Source of the DNA: JAGXFP01 sp039714535
GTDB lineage: Bacteria > Desulfobacterota > Desulfobulbia > Desulfobulbales > JAGXFP01
Length of the DNA: 64,000 nt
Assembly (NCBI GenBank): GCA_039714535.1
Contig: JBDLJC010000004.1
Coordinates: 46,341 to 110,340 of the forward strand
Direction of reading: 5' to 3'
The translations under genes and the position numbers were made by a program. The first letter of the stretch is position 1, and each line of letters starts with the position of its first letter. The notes below the pieces were generated by a model that searched no databases, was not told the DNA's origin, and was given only the letters and a program-made list of their open reading frames with translations. Below are positions 9,652 through 16,935 of the stretch, in pieces.

Positions 9652-10176
9652 GTCTCCCTCCCTTCCTTTTTTTTGAATAATCCCCTTGCTCATTCCAAAT
9701 CACCTTTTATAGTACGTGAATCATCATCTTCAACAAGCTGTGCATCATCACCTCATCCTCCTTTATACAAGAGCTACCCCACCGCGCCGACTATGCACTC
9801 CACCGAGCTTCTTACACCGTGATGACACGCCCGCTCCGAACACAGCGCCGGTAGAGGCCGATCGACTACTACTGTTGACATTCTGCCCTAGTATCATCTT
9901 CTTCCTTCATTTCCTTCTGATGTTGATTCCAAGAAAAAACGGTCATTTCTGTCCGCCAACTACACTCAGAAGCGCCTCTTATGTCTATGCTCACAAAAAA
10001 AGAGTCGCTCGGTCAATCAGCTAAAAGGTGTATTTTTTTCGTATTTGTGGATCTGGTTTCAAGAAAAAATGTAAGCTTTCTAGCCTAAGAACTAATCTTT
10101 GGGGAGCACTGGGATGATTATCATCCTGCCTCGCATCGTTGGACACCCTGTTTATCGGTTATAATGCCGAAACAAG
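9652..10176. other. Noncoding stretch, no recognisable gene
   Basis: About 525 bp upstream of the large lipoprotein gene. Short open frames here have no ribosome sites, no homology I recognise and poor codon use. It includes the second copy of the TGTATTTTTTTCGTAT motif at 10029-10044. It probably holds the lipoprotein promoter (minus strand) and insertion-sequence debris. Confidence 0.5.
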
Positions 10177-10323
10177 ATGAACGACATGCGGGGGAAAAAT
10201 GATACCAGAGAGTTTAAAATCAGAGCAATTCAGCTAATGAAAGAAAGTGCCAAGCCAATTCGGCAGTTGGCGGAGGAATTCTGGGGTATCAGAGAACAAC
10301 CTTTACAATCGACGGAAGGATAA
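10177..10323 (+). pseudogene. IS3-family orfA N-terminal remnant, 48 codons
   Basis: An ATG frame reads TREFKIRAIQLMKESAKP then IRQLAEEFWGIREQP and a stop. TREFK..AI.L..E....I...A...G is the start of the IS3-family OrfA helix-turn-helix transposase subunit; the reading frame breaks within the second helix. No OrfB follows. It is related to the remnant at 7629-7700 on the same strand. The following 10,324-10,731 bases hold no gene I can support. Confidence 0.65.
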
Positions 10324-10731
10324 TCCTCCCATTTTCAACAGGTGTTAAAAGTTGAGAACTAAGGAACGAGTGGAGATCATAATCGCATGAAATTCCAGTT
10401 AGATTAATGGTAACACCGCGCATCCTAGAATTTCTATGCCATAGCCGTGCCTGCCCCTGCATGGCAGATAGCCGATTTACGGTTGCAAATTATCGAGACA
10501 GCTTTAACTGCGGATACAAATCCGGTTTCCAGATGGCCAACATCACCTTTTTCCCTGGAAAGACCGGAATAAACGCAAAGTTTATGCCCTTTTTGCTTTC
10601 TAATCCCCTTTTTTTGTTATAGCCTTTTTAATAGTCAAAAAAGACATATACAAGCCAGACGTACCTAACAGAATCAACGGCGAAAAAGTTATTTCAAGGT
10701 CAGACCTCACTCCATATAAAACGGTTCTATT

Positions 10732-11739
10732 ATGAAAAAAATACTCATCACTGGCGGAGCGGGCTTTATCGGCTCTTTTCTGAGCAAGAAATTGCTTTCT
10801 TCGGGCTTTGAAGTTGTCGGGATTGATAATCTGAACGACTATTATGACCCTGCCTTGAAACAATCAAGATTGGACCAGTTATGCCCGGAACCAAATTACA
10901 CTTTCATAAAAATGGATCTGGCGGATCGCACGGCCATGGAGCAGTTGTTTACCGATCATCATTTTAATGGCGTAGTGAATATGGCGGCTCAGGCAGGAGT
11001 CCGGTATTCCTTAACAAACCCCCATGCCTATACTGATTCTAATCTTCTTGGTTTTGTCAATGTCCTGGAAGGTTGTCGTCATAGCAAGGTGGAACACCTG
11101 GTCTTTGCCTCATCAAGTTCTGTTTATGGCGGCAACACATCTATGCCTTTTTCAGTTCATGACAATGTAGACCACCCTCTTTCCCTTTATGCCGCCACCA
11201 AGAAATCAAACGAACTGATGGCCCATGCCTACAGCCACCTCTACGGCCTGCCAACAACCGGGTTACGCTTCTTTACAGTGTATGGCCCCTGGGGACGACC
11301 GGACATGGCCTATTTTCTCTTTACCAAGGCTATTCTGGCCGGAAAACCAATCAATATCTTCAATAATGGTGAGATGAAAAGAGATTTTACCTATATTGAC
11401 GATATTGTTGAAGGTGTTGCCCGGATCATCCAGCAACCACCTGCCGCCAACCCATTATGGAACAAAGCTGATCCAGACTCTGCTACCAGCTGGGCTCCGT
11501 ATCATATTTACAATATCGGCAATAACCAGGTGGAGACTCTCATGCATTTCATTGAGGTTCTGGAGGATTGCTTAGGGAAAAAGGCAACCAAAAACTTCCT
11601 GCCCATGCAAGATGGCGATGTTGCAGCGACCTATGCAAATATTGATGAACTGGTTCGTGATTTTAAATTCAAACCAGCGACCAGAATAGAATCAGGTCTG
11701 GGAAATTTTGTTAAGTGGTATCGGGGGTATTACGGATGA
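10732..11739 (+). CDS. UDP-glucuronate 4-epimerase (NAD-dependent sugar epimerase)
   Basis: 335-residue extended short-chain dehydrogenase that should interconvert UDP-glucuronate and UDP-galacturonate. Seen: N-terminal Rossmann motif ITGGAGFIGSFL (residues about 5-16), IDNLNDYYDPALK (the hallmark of the glucuronate epimerase subgroup), FASSSSVYGGN with the catalytic Ser, and YAATKKSNELM (YxxxK). The subgroup signature LRFFTVYGPWGRPDMA is also intact. Length is normal. It overlaps the next gene by 4 bp (ATGA), and that gene makes its substrate, UDP-glucuronate, so the pair supplies UDP-galacturonate to surface polysaccharide synthesis. The substrate assignment is from family resemblance. Confidence 0.88.
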   Translation: MKKILITGGAGFIGSFLSKKLLSSGFEVVGIDNLNDYYDPALKQSRLDQLCPEPNYTFIKMDLADRTAMEQLFTDHHFNGVVNMAAQAGVRYSLTNPHAYTDSNLLGFVNVLEGCRHSKVEHLVFASSSSVYGGNTSMPFSVHDNVDHPLSLYAATKKSNELMAHAYSHLYGLPTTGLRFFTVYGPWGRPDMAYFLFTKAILAGKPINIFNNGEMKRDFTYIDDIVEGVARIIQQPPAANPLWNKADPDSATSWAPYHIYNIGNNQVETLMHFIEVLEDCLGKKATKNFLPMQDGDVAATYANIDELVRDFKFKPATRIESGLGNFVKWYRGYYG

Positions 11740-13043
11740 ATATTACAATGATCGGCACAGGCTATGTCGGCCTGGTCAGCGGCGCCTGTTTTGCGGAGTT
11801 AGGCCACAACGTCACCTGCATGGACAAGGATGGCGCCAAGATCAACCGACTGCTGGCTGGCGAAATCCCTATCTATGAACCGGGGCTCGACACCCTGGTC
11901 AAAACAAACATCGAAGGCCAGCGGCTACATTTCACCACCGATCTGGAGGCCGCAATAGCCGAGACCCAGGCGGTCTTTATCGCCGTCGGCACCCCATCCT
12001 CCCGGCGCGGTGACGGCTATGCCGATCTTAGTTACATCTATGCTGCGGCCAAAGAACTGGCCTGCTGCCTCAAGGATTACACGGTTATCGTGGACAAAAG
12101 TACTGTGCCGGTCGGCACTGCCCGGCAGATCCACCGGATCATTACCGAAACTAACCCTGATGCCGATTTTGACGTGGCCTCGAATCCGGAGTTCCTCCGG
12201 GAGGGTGCCGCCATCAATGATTTCATGCGACCAGACCGGATCATCCTAGGTACAGATTCTGACCGGGCCCTGGAAATCCTCAAGGAGATTTACGACCCTC
12301 TCTACCTATTCTCCACCCCGTTTGTCACCACCAACCTGGAAACAGCAGAACTGACCAAGTATGCCGCAAATGCATTCCTGGCGGTGAAGATCAGCTTCAT
12401 TAACGAGATGGCCAACCTCTGTGAGTCTGTTAATGCCAATGTCATTGACCTCGCCAAAGGTATGGGGCTGGATGGCCGAATCAGCAGTAAGTTTCTCCAT
12501 CCCGGCCCCGGTTACGGAGGGTCATGCTTTCCCAAAGATACTCTGGCCCTGCTTCGCACCGCGCAAGAACACGGGGTCGCCTCCCGACTGGTGGAAGCCG
12601 GGGTAGAGGCAAACAACTCCCAGAAGGCCAGAATGGTCAAGAAGATCAGGGATGCCCTGGGCGGCAGCGAGGCCGGCAAGACCATCGGCGTACTGGGCCT
12701 GACCTTCAAACCGGAAACCGACGATCTCCGCGATTCCCCAGCCTTATCTATTCTGCCGCCACTGTTTGAGAAAGGGGCAAAGATCCAAGCCCACGATCCG
12801 CAGGGAATGGAAGAAGCCGAGAAGTTATTCCCTGATTTCACCTATGTTGCCAACAGTTACGAAGCGGCTACCGGAGCCGATGCCTTGGTGCTGATGACCG
12901 AGTGGAACCAGTACCGGGCCTTAGACCTCGGTCGGATCAAAACAGCAATGAATAAACCGATCTTCATCGATCTTAGAAATGTGTATGACCCAAATAAAAT
13001 GAAAGACGCTGGTTTTCAATATTTCGGCGTGGGCAGAAATTGA
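11736..13043 (+). CDS. ugd: UDP-glucose 6-dehydrogenase
   Basis: 435-residue enzyme oxidising UDP-glucose to UDP-glucuronate with 2 NAD+. N-terminal GTGYVGLVSGACFAELGH binds NAD; VDKSTVPVGTA and NPEFLREGAAI are the conserved central motifs; the catalytic Cys is residue 264 in GPGYGGSCFPKD; the C-terminal domain has VLGLTFKPETDDLRDSPA. All key residues are present and the length is standard. The start ATG overlaps the epimerase stop (ATGA), which indicates translational coupling. It is the last host gene before the prophage, whose target duplication begins 117 bp after the stop codon. Confidence 0.93.
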   Translation: MNITMIGTGYVGLVSGACFAELGHNVTCMDKDGAKINRLLAGEIPIYEPGLDTLVKTNIEGQRLHFTTDLEAAIAETQAVFIAVGTPSSRRGDGYADLSYIYAAAKELACCLKDYTVIVDKSTVPVGTARQIHRIITETNPDADFDVASNPEFLREGAAINDFMRPDRIILGTDSDRALEILKEIYDPLYLFSTPFVTTNLETAELTKYAANAFLAVKISFINEMANLCESVNANVIDLAKGMGLDGRISSKFLHPGPGYGGSCFPKDTLALLRTAQEHGVASRLVEAGVEANNSQKARMVKKIRDALGGSEAGKTIGVLGLTFKPETDDLRDSPALSILPPLFEKGAKIQAHDPQGMEEAEKLFPDFTYVANSYEAATGADALVLMTEWNQYRALDLGRIKTAMNKPIFIDLRNVYDPNKMKDAGFQYFGVGRN

Positions 13044-13164
13044 TGGTCATATTGTTCTTGTCATCAGACCGTGTTTGATCTGGGCTTTAATGCCTTTCCT
13101 TCTGATTAATGTGAATTTTCACTCATAAATTCCCTGAGTATATATGCAAGACTTTCTGAGTTCA

Positions 13165-13328
13165 TGTAGGGGGGTGTGGGGGATGGAACCAAACAGGATA
13201 AGGAAAGAAAGTTTGAAAGGTTGTGATTTTGTTGAATAAAATTAAGTTTTGGTTGAAAAATAGTTGCTTGGAACCAAAACTGTTTAAATGGGTTTAAAAT
13301 TATAAAAATGACGCGAGGTTTGAAACCA
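13165..13328. promoter_or_regulatory. Left-end transposase-binding sites L1-L3
   Basis: Three copies of a TGgAACCA-type core in the same orientation: 13184-13193 (TGGAACCAAA, part of L1 at the terminus), 13269-13279 (TGGAACCAAAA) and 13321-13328 (TGAAACCA, preceded by GACGCGAGGTT). The uneven spacing (85 and 52 bp) is like the L1-L2-L3 arrangement of phage Mu. Matching cores occur inverted at the right end. Binding by the transposase is inferred. Confidence 0.75.
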
Positions 13329-13338
13329 TCCTCTGTGT

Positions 13339-13905
13339 TTATTTAGAAACCGTAAAAACGCCATCTTTTTTAGTCCAATCTGGATGATCATCATCGAACG
13401 CTGTCTGCACAAATGGAAGTGTCGTGTTGCTATCCTGCAAAACCTCGAAAGTCACAGTCGCTAAAACCCCGCTTGATCCCTGGGGGAGATATATAGTGCT
13501 ATCGAGTGTGTAAAATTCAAGTTCGATGGCAGACCAACCGGAACCAGACAGATTGAGGGTTTTTAAGTCAAAACCGTAACTGCTCATAAATTGATCATCT
13601 GCCAATACAGTATAACGCTCGACCACCGCCGGATCATATTCAAATCTAACAATCAGATTTGAGATATCATCAGGGGTGTTATTAAGCTCAATAGTAGTAG
13701 AGGCGAAGCGGTCGGCGACGTTGCCGGAAAAGTCGCAAATCACGATATTCTCACTAGCCCCACAGGTTGTCGTATCCCCTGTTGTGTCTCCAGCGGTAGC
13801 CCCTGTCGTATCTCCTGTTGTTGTACCCCCTTCAACCGGCCCACCGCAGGCTTGCAGCGAGGCTAATAAAAAAATGGCCAACAAAATGCTGGATATGGTT
13901 TTCAT
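13339..13905 (-). CDS. Prophage-encoded lipoprotein outside the repressor (moron)
   Basis: 188-residue predicted lipoprotein: signal peptide ISSILLAIFLLASLQAC with lipobox LQAC, then a low-complexity Thr/Gly/Asp linker of about 25 residues (repeats of GDTTG), then a globular domain of about 140 residues whose pattern (VRFEYDPAVVERY, LEFYTLD, GVLATVTFEVL) resembles cohesin-like or other Ig-like beta-sandwiches. The third-codon ATG is chosen because AGGAG lies seven bases upstream, while the first ATG abuts it. It sits between the prophage left end and the repressor, on the repressor strand, so it is probably expressed in the lysogen. Superinfection exclusion or host surface change are plausible inferences. 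It is not a standard Mu gene. Confidence 0.7.
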   Translation of the reverse strand: MKTISSILLAIFLLASLQACGGPVEGGTTTGDTTGATAGDTTGDTTTCGASENIVICDFSGNVADRFASTTIELNNTPDDISNLIVRFEYDPAVVERYTVLADDQFMSSYGFDLKTLNLSGSGWSAIELEFYTLDSTIYLPQGSSGVLATVTFEVLQDSNTTLPFVQTAFDDDHPDWTKKDGVFTVSK

Positions 13906-14249
13906 GGGCATCTCCTTATGGTTGTAGCGGTTAAATTAAGATAGGCTAAAAAAGGACGTTAGTCGAGGCATTTAACAGTTTGGTTCTGCCGCGCCACAGC
14001 TAAAGCCGCTTGTGGACAGGGTTTGTAGATAGTGAGAAAAAAATATTTTTCCGACAATCGGCGTAGCGAGAGCGAAAAAGGGTGTGCATGGTATATGGAA
14101 CTCCTGCGATAGTTTGTTTGGCTCTAAGTATATTGTTTGTTGGTGTCGTTTTGCGGGGGTACTAACTTATATATAGGCAAACGGGTAAATGATTTTCCCG
14201 TCGGGACTCCTAGCCCGTTGTTCTGGGGCCAACTTAACGACTATCCGCT
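13906..14249. other. Noncoding region between repressor and lipoprotein gene
   Basis: About 340 bp without a credible gene. A nested inverted repeat at about 14179-14219 (ACGGG/CCCGT arms on either side of GTCGGGACTCC) lies just past the repressor stop and may end its transcript. The rest is expected to hold the promoter of the lipoprotein gene. Confidence 0.4.
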
Positions 14250-14774
14250 TCAGGCGGAGGCCGCTGTCTTGCCATCCCCTTCCGATTCCATCTTCGCCAG
14301 TTTCTCTTCCAAAGAAAGCATCCTCTTGTTCATCTCCTCCATCATACCAACTGTCTTCATAGCTAGGGCTTTGTTGTCGACCGCTTCGCTGAAGGCGTGG
14401 AGGTTGGCGGCTATGGCCCGGACCAGCACCTGGTTGCCAGAGTTGTAGATCTTGGCCAACAGCTCCACGCTCTCGCCCAGGCCGATATCGTCATCAGGGA
14501 TATCCCCGGCGGCGACAGAGGTTTCTGAGGGAGTCGGTTGTTGCGCTGGCGAGCTGGTAGACTCCTGGATAAGCATTGGCACGTTGTCATTAAAAAACCA
14601 GCCGACATTAAAACCAAGGTTGGTAAATGCCGTCCAGACCTTAGTATCGATATTACCGCCTTCTTGCTCATACTTTTGGTATGTCCGGTAGCCAATATTC
14701 AGAGACCGGGCCATCACCTTTTGATTTTTCCCCAGAGATTCTCGCGCTGTTTTGAGCTTGTCTTTGATTTCCAT
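14250..14774 (-). CDS. Phage repressor, XRE-type helix-turn-helix with coiled-coil tail
   Basis: 174 residues. Residues about 5-55 form an XRE-like HTH (LKTARESLGKNQKVMARSLN followed by YRTYQKYEQEGG). A proline/serine-rich linker with TSSPAQQPTPSETS leads to a C-terminal helical region (MMEEMNKRMLSLEEKLAKME) that looks like a coiled-coil oligomerisation element. It is divergent from the early operon, with palindromic operators in the 324 bp between them, the standard position of the lysogeny repressor in Mu-like phages. It lacks a LexA/S24 peptidase domain, so RecA-driven self-cleavage is not expected. Confidence 0.8.
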   Translation of the reverse strand: MEIKDKLKTARESLGKNQKVMARSLNIGYRTYQKYEQEGGNIDTKVWTAFTNLGFNVGWFFNDNVPMLIQESTSSPAQQPTPSETSVAAGDIPDDDIGLGESVELLAKIYNSGNQVLVRAIAANLHAFSEAVDNKALAMKTVGMMEEMNKRMLSLEEKLAKMESEGDGKTAASA

Positions 14775-14789
14775 GGATCGCCGTTATGA

Positions 14790-14833
14790 GCGTCCATACT
14801 GAAACCCTTAAGTAGGGACGCAGGTATGGACGC
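14790..14833. promoter_or_regulatory. Palindromic operator O1 next to the repressor start
   Basis: GCGTCCATAC at 14790-14799 is perfectly inverted at 14824-14833, separated by 24 bp, with an extra GGGACGC half-site in between (14816-14822). It lies 16 bp upstream of the repressor start, so it is a likely autoregulatory site. Confidence 0.6.
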
Positions 14834-14922
14834 GATGTTAATATTTTATGCAATAATTTTCTACACGGAATAACAATGCGTTAAGCGAATAAACGCCCAG
14901 ATATTCATATTTTTTAGTTCGG

Positions 14923-14966
14923 ACGCCGATTTGTGCTTTACAAAAGCAGATATCGGCGTTTATAAT
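14923..14966 (+). promoter_or_regulatory. Early promoter with overlapping operator
   Basis: TTTACA (14937-14942), an 18-bp spacer, then TATAAT (14961-14966): a near-consensus sigma-70 promoter directed at the early operon. An inverted repeat ACGCCGAT (14923-14930) / ATCGGCGT (14952-14959) brackets the -35 and abuts the -10, so a bound repressor would block it. Confidence 0.75.
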
Positions 14967-14973
14967 GCTCATC

Positions 14974-14997
14974 AACTAGGAACGCCGGTTCCTAGTT
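14974..14997. promoter_or_regulatory. Palindromic operator just downstream of early promoter
   Basis: AACTAGGAAC and its inverse GTTCCTAGTT flank a 4-base centre, 8 bp after the -10 box, around the expected transcription start. Its sequence differs from the other two palindromes, so it may bind a different protein, such as one of the two small early regulators (Ner-like function). Confidence 0.6.
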
Positions 14998-15098
14998 TAT
15001 ATGCGCATAATCGTACCCGATTTGCGCATGTACGGTCAATGTCCAACTTAATGAAACGTTTGGACTGAATCCGGCAGATTTGTGGACGGAGAAAAACA

Positions 15099-15527
15099 GT
15101 GACACCCAACCAATTAGATCTATTTAATCGACCCTCTTTTAATCGCCTGAACCACGATATCAAAGCCGCCATGAATGAGGCGGTCAAAAAATCGGGCTTG
15201 TCCCGCGATCAGGTGCTGGACAGGATTAATGAACTGGCCCTGCGCTTCGGGGTACGGCTGGTGGGAGGCAGCGGCAAAGCCCTGACCATGGATACCCTGG
15301 CCAAATGGCTGAACGTGGAAGAGGAAAGCCGGGTGCCGTCATTTAACGGTCTGGCTGTATTCTGCGCCGCCATCGAATGTAACGAACCGCTGGCCGTGAT
15401 GGCCCGGCTGCTGGGCGGCAAGCTGATAAGCGATCAGGATGTCAACCTGCTGGACTGGGCCAGGGCCTACCATAAGGCCAAGAATTTGAAGAAGGAAATG
15501 CGGGAGCTAGAGGCGGGAATTTTATGA
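15099..15527 (+). CDS. Early phage regulator with HTH-like fold, first gene of early operon
   Basis: 142 residues, GTG start preceded by GGAG. MTPNQLDLFNRP is followed by a helical region (IKAAMNEAVKKSGLSRDQVLDRIN) that resembles a helix-turn-helix, and a conserved TMDTLAKWLN segment found in early proteins of Mu-like phages. The C-terminus is a charged helix (YHKAKNLKKEMRELEAG). It overlaps the next gene by 4 bp. Position suggests a Ner- or Cro-like control role in the lytic switch. This is an inference; the family has no proven function that I can recall. Confidence 0.6.
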   Translation: MTPNQLDLFNRPSFNRLNHDIKAAMNEAVKKSGLSRDQVLDRINELALRFGVRLVGGSGKALTMDTLAKWLNVEEESRVPSFNGLAVFCAAIECNEPLAVMARLLGGKLISDQDVNLLDWARAYHKAKNLKKEMRELEAGIL

Positions 15528-15748
15528 GTAAGAGAGGAAGAAACTGGTTCAAGATTGATGACTGGATGCGGCACCATGGTTTGTCGGTGACCAAGATCCA
15601 GCGGGAAATTGGTTTTAAGAACCATGGGGTGGTCAGCAATACCATTGCCGGGCGGAAGAATAACCGCAAGGTATTGCGGCTGCTGGTGGCGAAAGGTTGC
15701 CCGGTGCGGTACCTGGCCTTGCCGGATGATATGAGGGAGGCGGCATGA
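15524..15748 (+). CDS. Small Cro/Ner-like DNA-binding protein
   Basis: 74 basic residues: FKIDDWMRHHGLSVTKIQRE then NHGVVSNTIAGRKN, a lambda-repressor-like helix-turn-helix pattern of the type that fills nearly the whole of Mu Ner. The ATGA overlaps on both sides show tight translational coupling. Expected to bind near the early promoter and limit early transcription or repressor synthesis, as Ner does in Mu. The specific target is unknown. Confidence 0.6.
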   Translation: MSKRGRNWFKIDDWMRHHGLSVTKIQREIGFKNHGVVSNTIAGRKNNRKVLRLLVAKGCPVRYLALPDDMREAA

Positions 15749-16017
15749 GCTATATGATCAACAGAGCGGCGCAGGCTGTGGAAAGGGTATTAGGTTGTCG
15801 GTTCCTGTGTCTGCCGGAGGTGGAGTTTACCAGTCGGATACCTAAAGGAAAACTTGGATATTGCTGCGATACGCATATTGCCATCAGACCGAGCCTGCTC
15901 CGTTTCCAACAAGAAAGGGTTTTGTGTCACGAATTAATTCACTGGGCAGGAATTGAATGTGAAAAGAAAACTGACCAGCTTGAAATATCAGCATGGGTCA
16001 GGATGGAGGCGGCATAA
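15745..16017 (+). CDS. Small zincin-like protein (HExxH), ImmA- or ArdC-like
   Basis: 90 residues with RVLCHELIHWAGIE, a zinc-protease HExxH motif, and a downstream acidic region (KTDQLEISAW) that could give the third ligand. Two known families share this look: ImmA/IrrE (DUF955) peptidases that cleave phage-type repressors, and the C-terminal zincin of ArdC antirestriction proteins (HELxHW). At 90 residues it is shorter than either. In the early operon, next to the repressor region, both repressor removal and antirestriction are reasonable. Catalytic activity is not proven by the motif alone. Confidence 0.6.
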   Translation: MSYMINRAAQAVERVLGCRFLCLPEVEFTSRIPKGKLGYCCDTHIAIRPSLLRFQQERVLCHELIHWAGIECEKKTDQLEISAWVRMEAA

Positions 16018-16265
16018 TGGCTGAGAACAGCGTGAAAAAAGACTGTAGGTTGTGCGCCTGCTGGTTCCTTGGTTGTCTCAATGGGCGTGAAAAATGGGAG
16101 GACAAGGCCATAACACCAAACATGGTGGTAGTCGGCCAATCTGGAAAGGTGTATCCAGACAAAAATTACCCCACAACAGAAACAGAATACCCATTAACTG
16201 CAATGTTTTGCAATGCGTTTATAGCAGACCCGCGACCAGAGAGACGTGGCCGTGTTGTTGGGTGA
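16017..16265 (+). CDS. Small Cys-rich early phage protein
   Basis: 82 residues. N-terminal CRLCACWFLGCLNG gives a four-Cys cluster that could bind zinc, and FCNAFIADPRPERRG closes the protein. The start overlaps the previous stop by one base (TAATG). I do not recognise the family. It belongs to the run of small early genes before transposase A. Confidence 0.5.
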   Translation: MAENSVKKDCRLCACWFLGCLNGREKWEDKAITPNMVVVGQSGKVYPDKNYPTTETEYPLTAMFCNAFIADPRPERRGRVVG

Positions 16266-16294
16266 AATATAACCATTCAATAAGGGGAGAAAAT

Positions 16295-16933
16295 ATGAGT
16301 TTAGTTTTGGAGGAGCAAGTCAAGCCGTTATCGGCCAAGGAGAGGCAGCGGCTTAAGAAACTGGAGGGAGTTATCAGCAAGAATCTGGAGGGGTTCGTGG
16401 CGGTCTGCATGGCCTTCGCCGAGATTCAGGAAAAGATGCTGTATCGAGACGCCGCCCTGACGATTGCGGAATACGCCAGAGAGCGCTTTGACCTTTCCCG
16501 TAGTCGTTTTTTCCAGTTTGCCGATGGCGGACGCCTACTCCAGTTTATCGAAGAGTCCACAACTGTGGACTCCCCTTGGCAGCCAAAAAACGAGGCGCAA
16601 TTACGGCCCCTGATCCCGGTCTTTAATAAGACTCCGGATAAACTGGCCGAGATCATCGAGATGGCGGTCGAAACCGCGCCGGAAGGCAAGGTCACCGCTG
16701 CTCATTTGAGCAAAACAGTCAAGGACAAGGCCGGGCAAGTCGTCAAGAAGGCGGTCAAGAAGGCCAAAAAGACCGTCGTTAAATCTGAGCATGTCAGCGA
16801 GGAATTTACCAAGACATACGACGCGCTGATGAAGGTAGTGCAGCAGGAGTACGATAGCGACTGGGCCACCACCGACAAAGAAGTGGTGATCCGGTCCCTT
16901 AAAGGTCTGTTGGCAGTTATCGAGGTTGGCTAA
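16295..16933 (+). CDS. Early phage protein with helical HTH-like N-terminus and Lys-rich linker
   Basis: 212 residues. A GGGGAGA ribosome site precedes this ATG; a longer open frame upstream lacks one. Residues about 30-90 (ALTIAEYARERFDLSRSRFF) resemble the helix-turn-helix found in DUF3102-like or plasmid partition-related proteins. A strongly basic segment (KKAVKKAKKTVVKSE) separates a C-terminal helical part. It ends 2 bp before transposase A and is therefore co-expressed with it. A DNA-binding accessory role is inferred. Confidence 0.55.
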   Translation: MSLVLEEQVKPLSAKERQRLKKLEGVISKNLEGFVAVCMAFAEIQEKMLYRDAALTIAEYARERFDLSRSRFFQFADGGRLLQFIEESTTVDSPWQPKNEAQLRPLIPVFNKTPDKLAEIIEMAVETAPEGKVTAAHLSKTVKDKAGQVVKKAVKKAKKTVVKSEHVSEEFTKTYDALMKVVQQEYDSDWATTDKEVVIRSLKGLLAVIEVG

Positions 16934-16935
16934 CG

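Noticed and set aside
9281..9822. Plus-strand open frames opposite the large lipoprotein gene
   Set aside because: They are antisense shadows of a gene with a good ribosome site and signal peptide.
10407..10622. 71-codon frame upstream of the epimerase
   Set aside because: No ribosome site, no recognisable motif and no conserved neighbour relation; likely noncoding.
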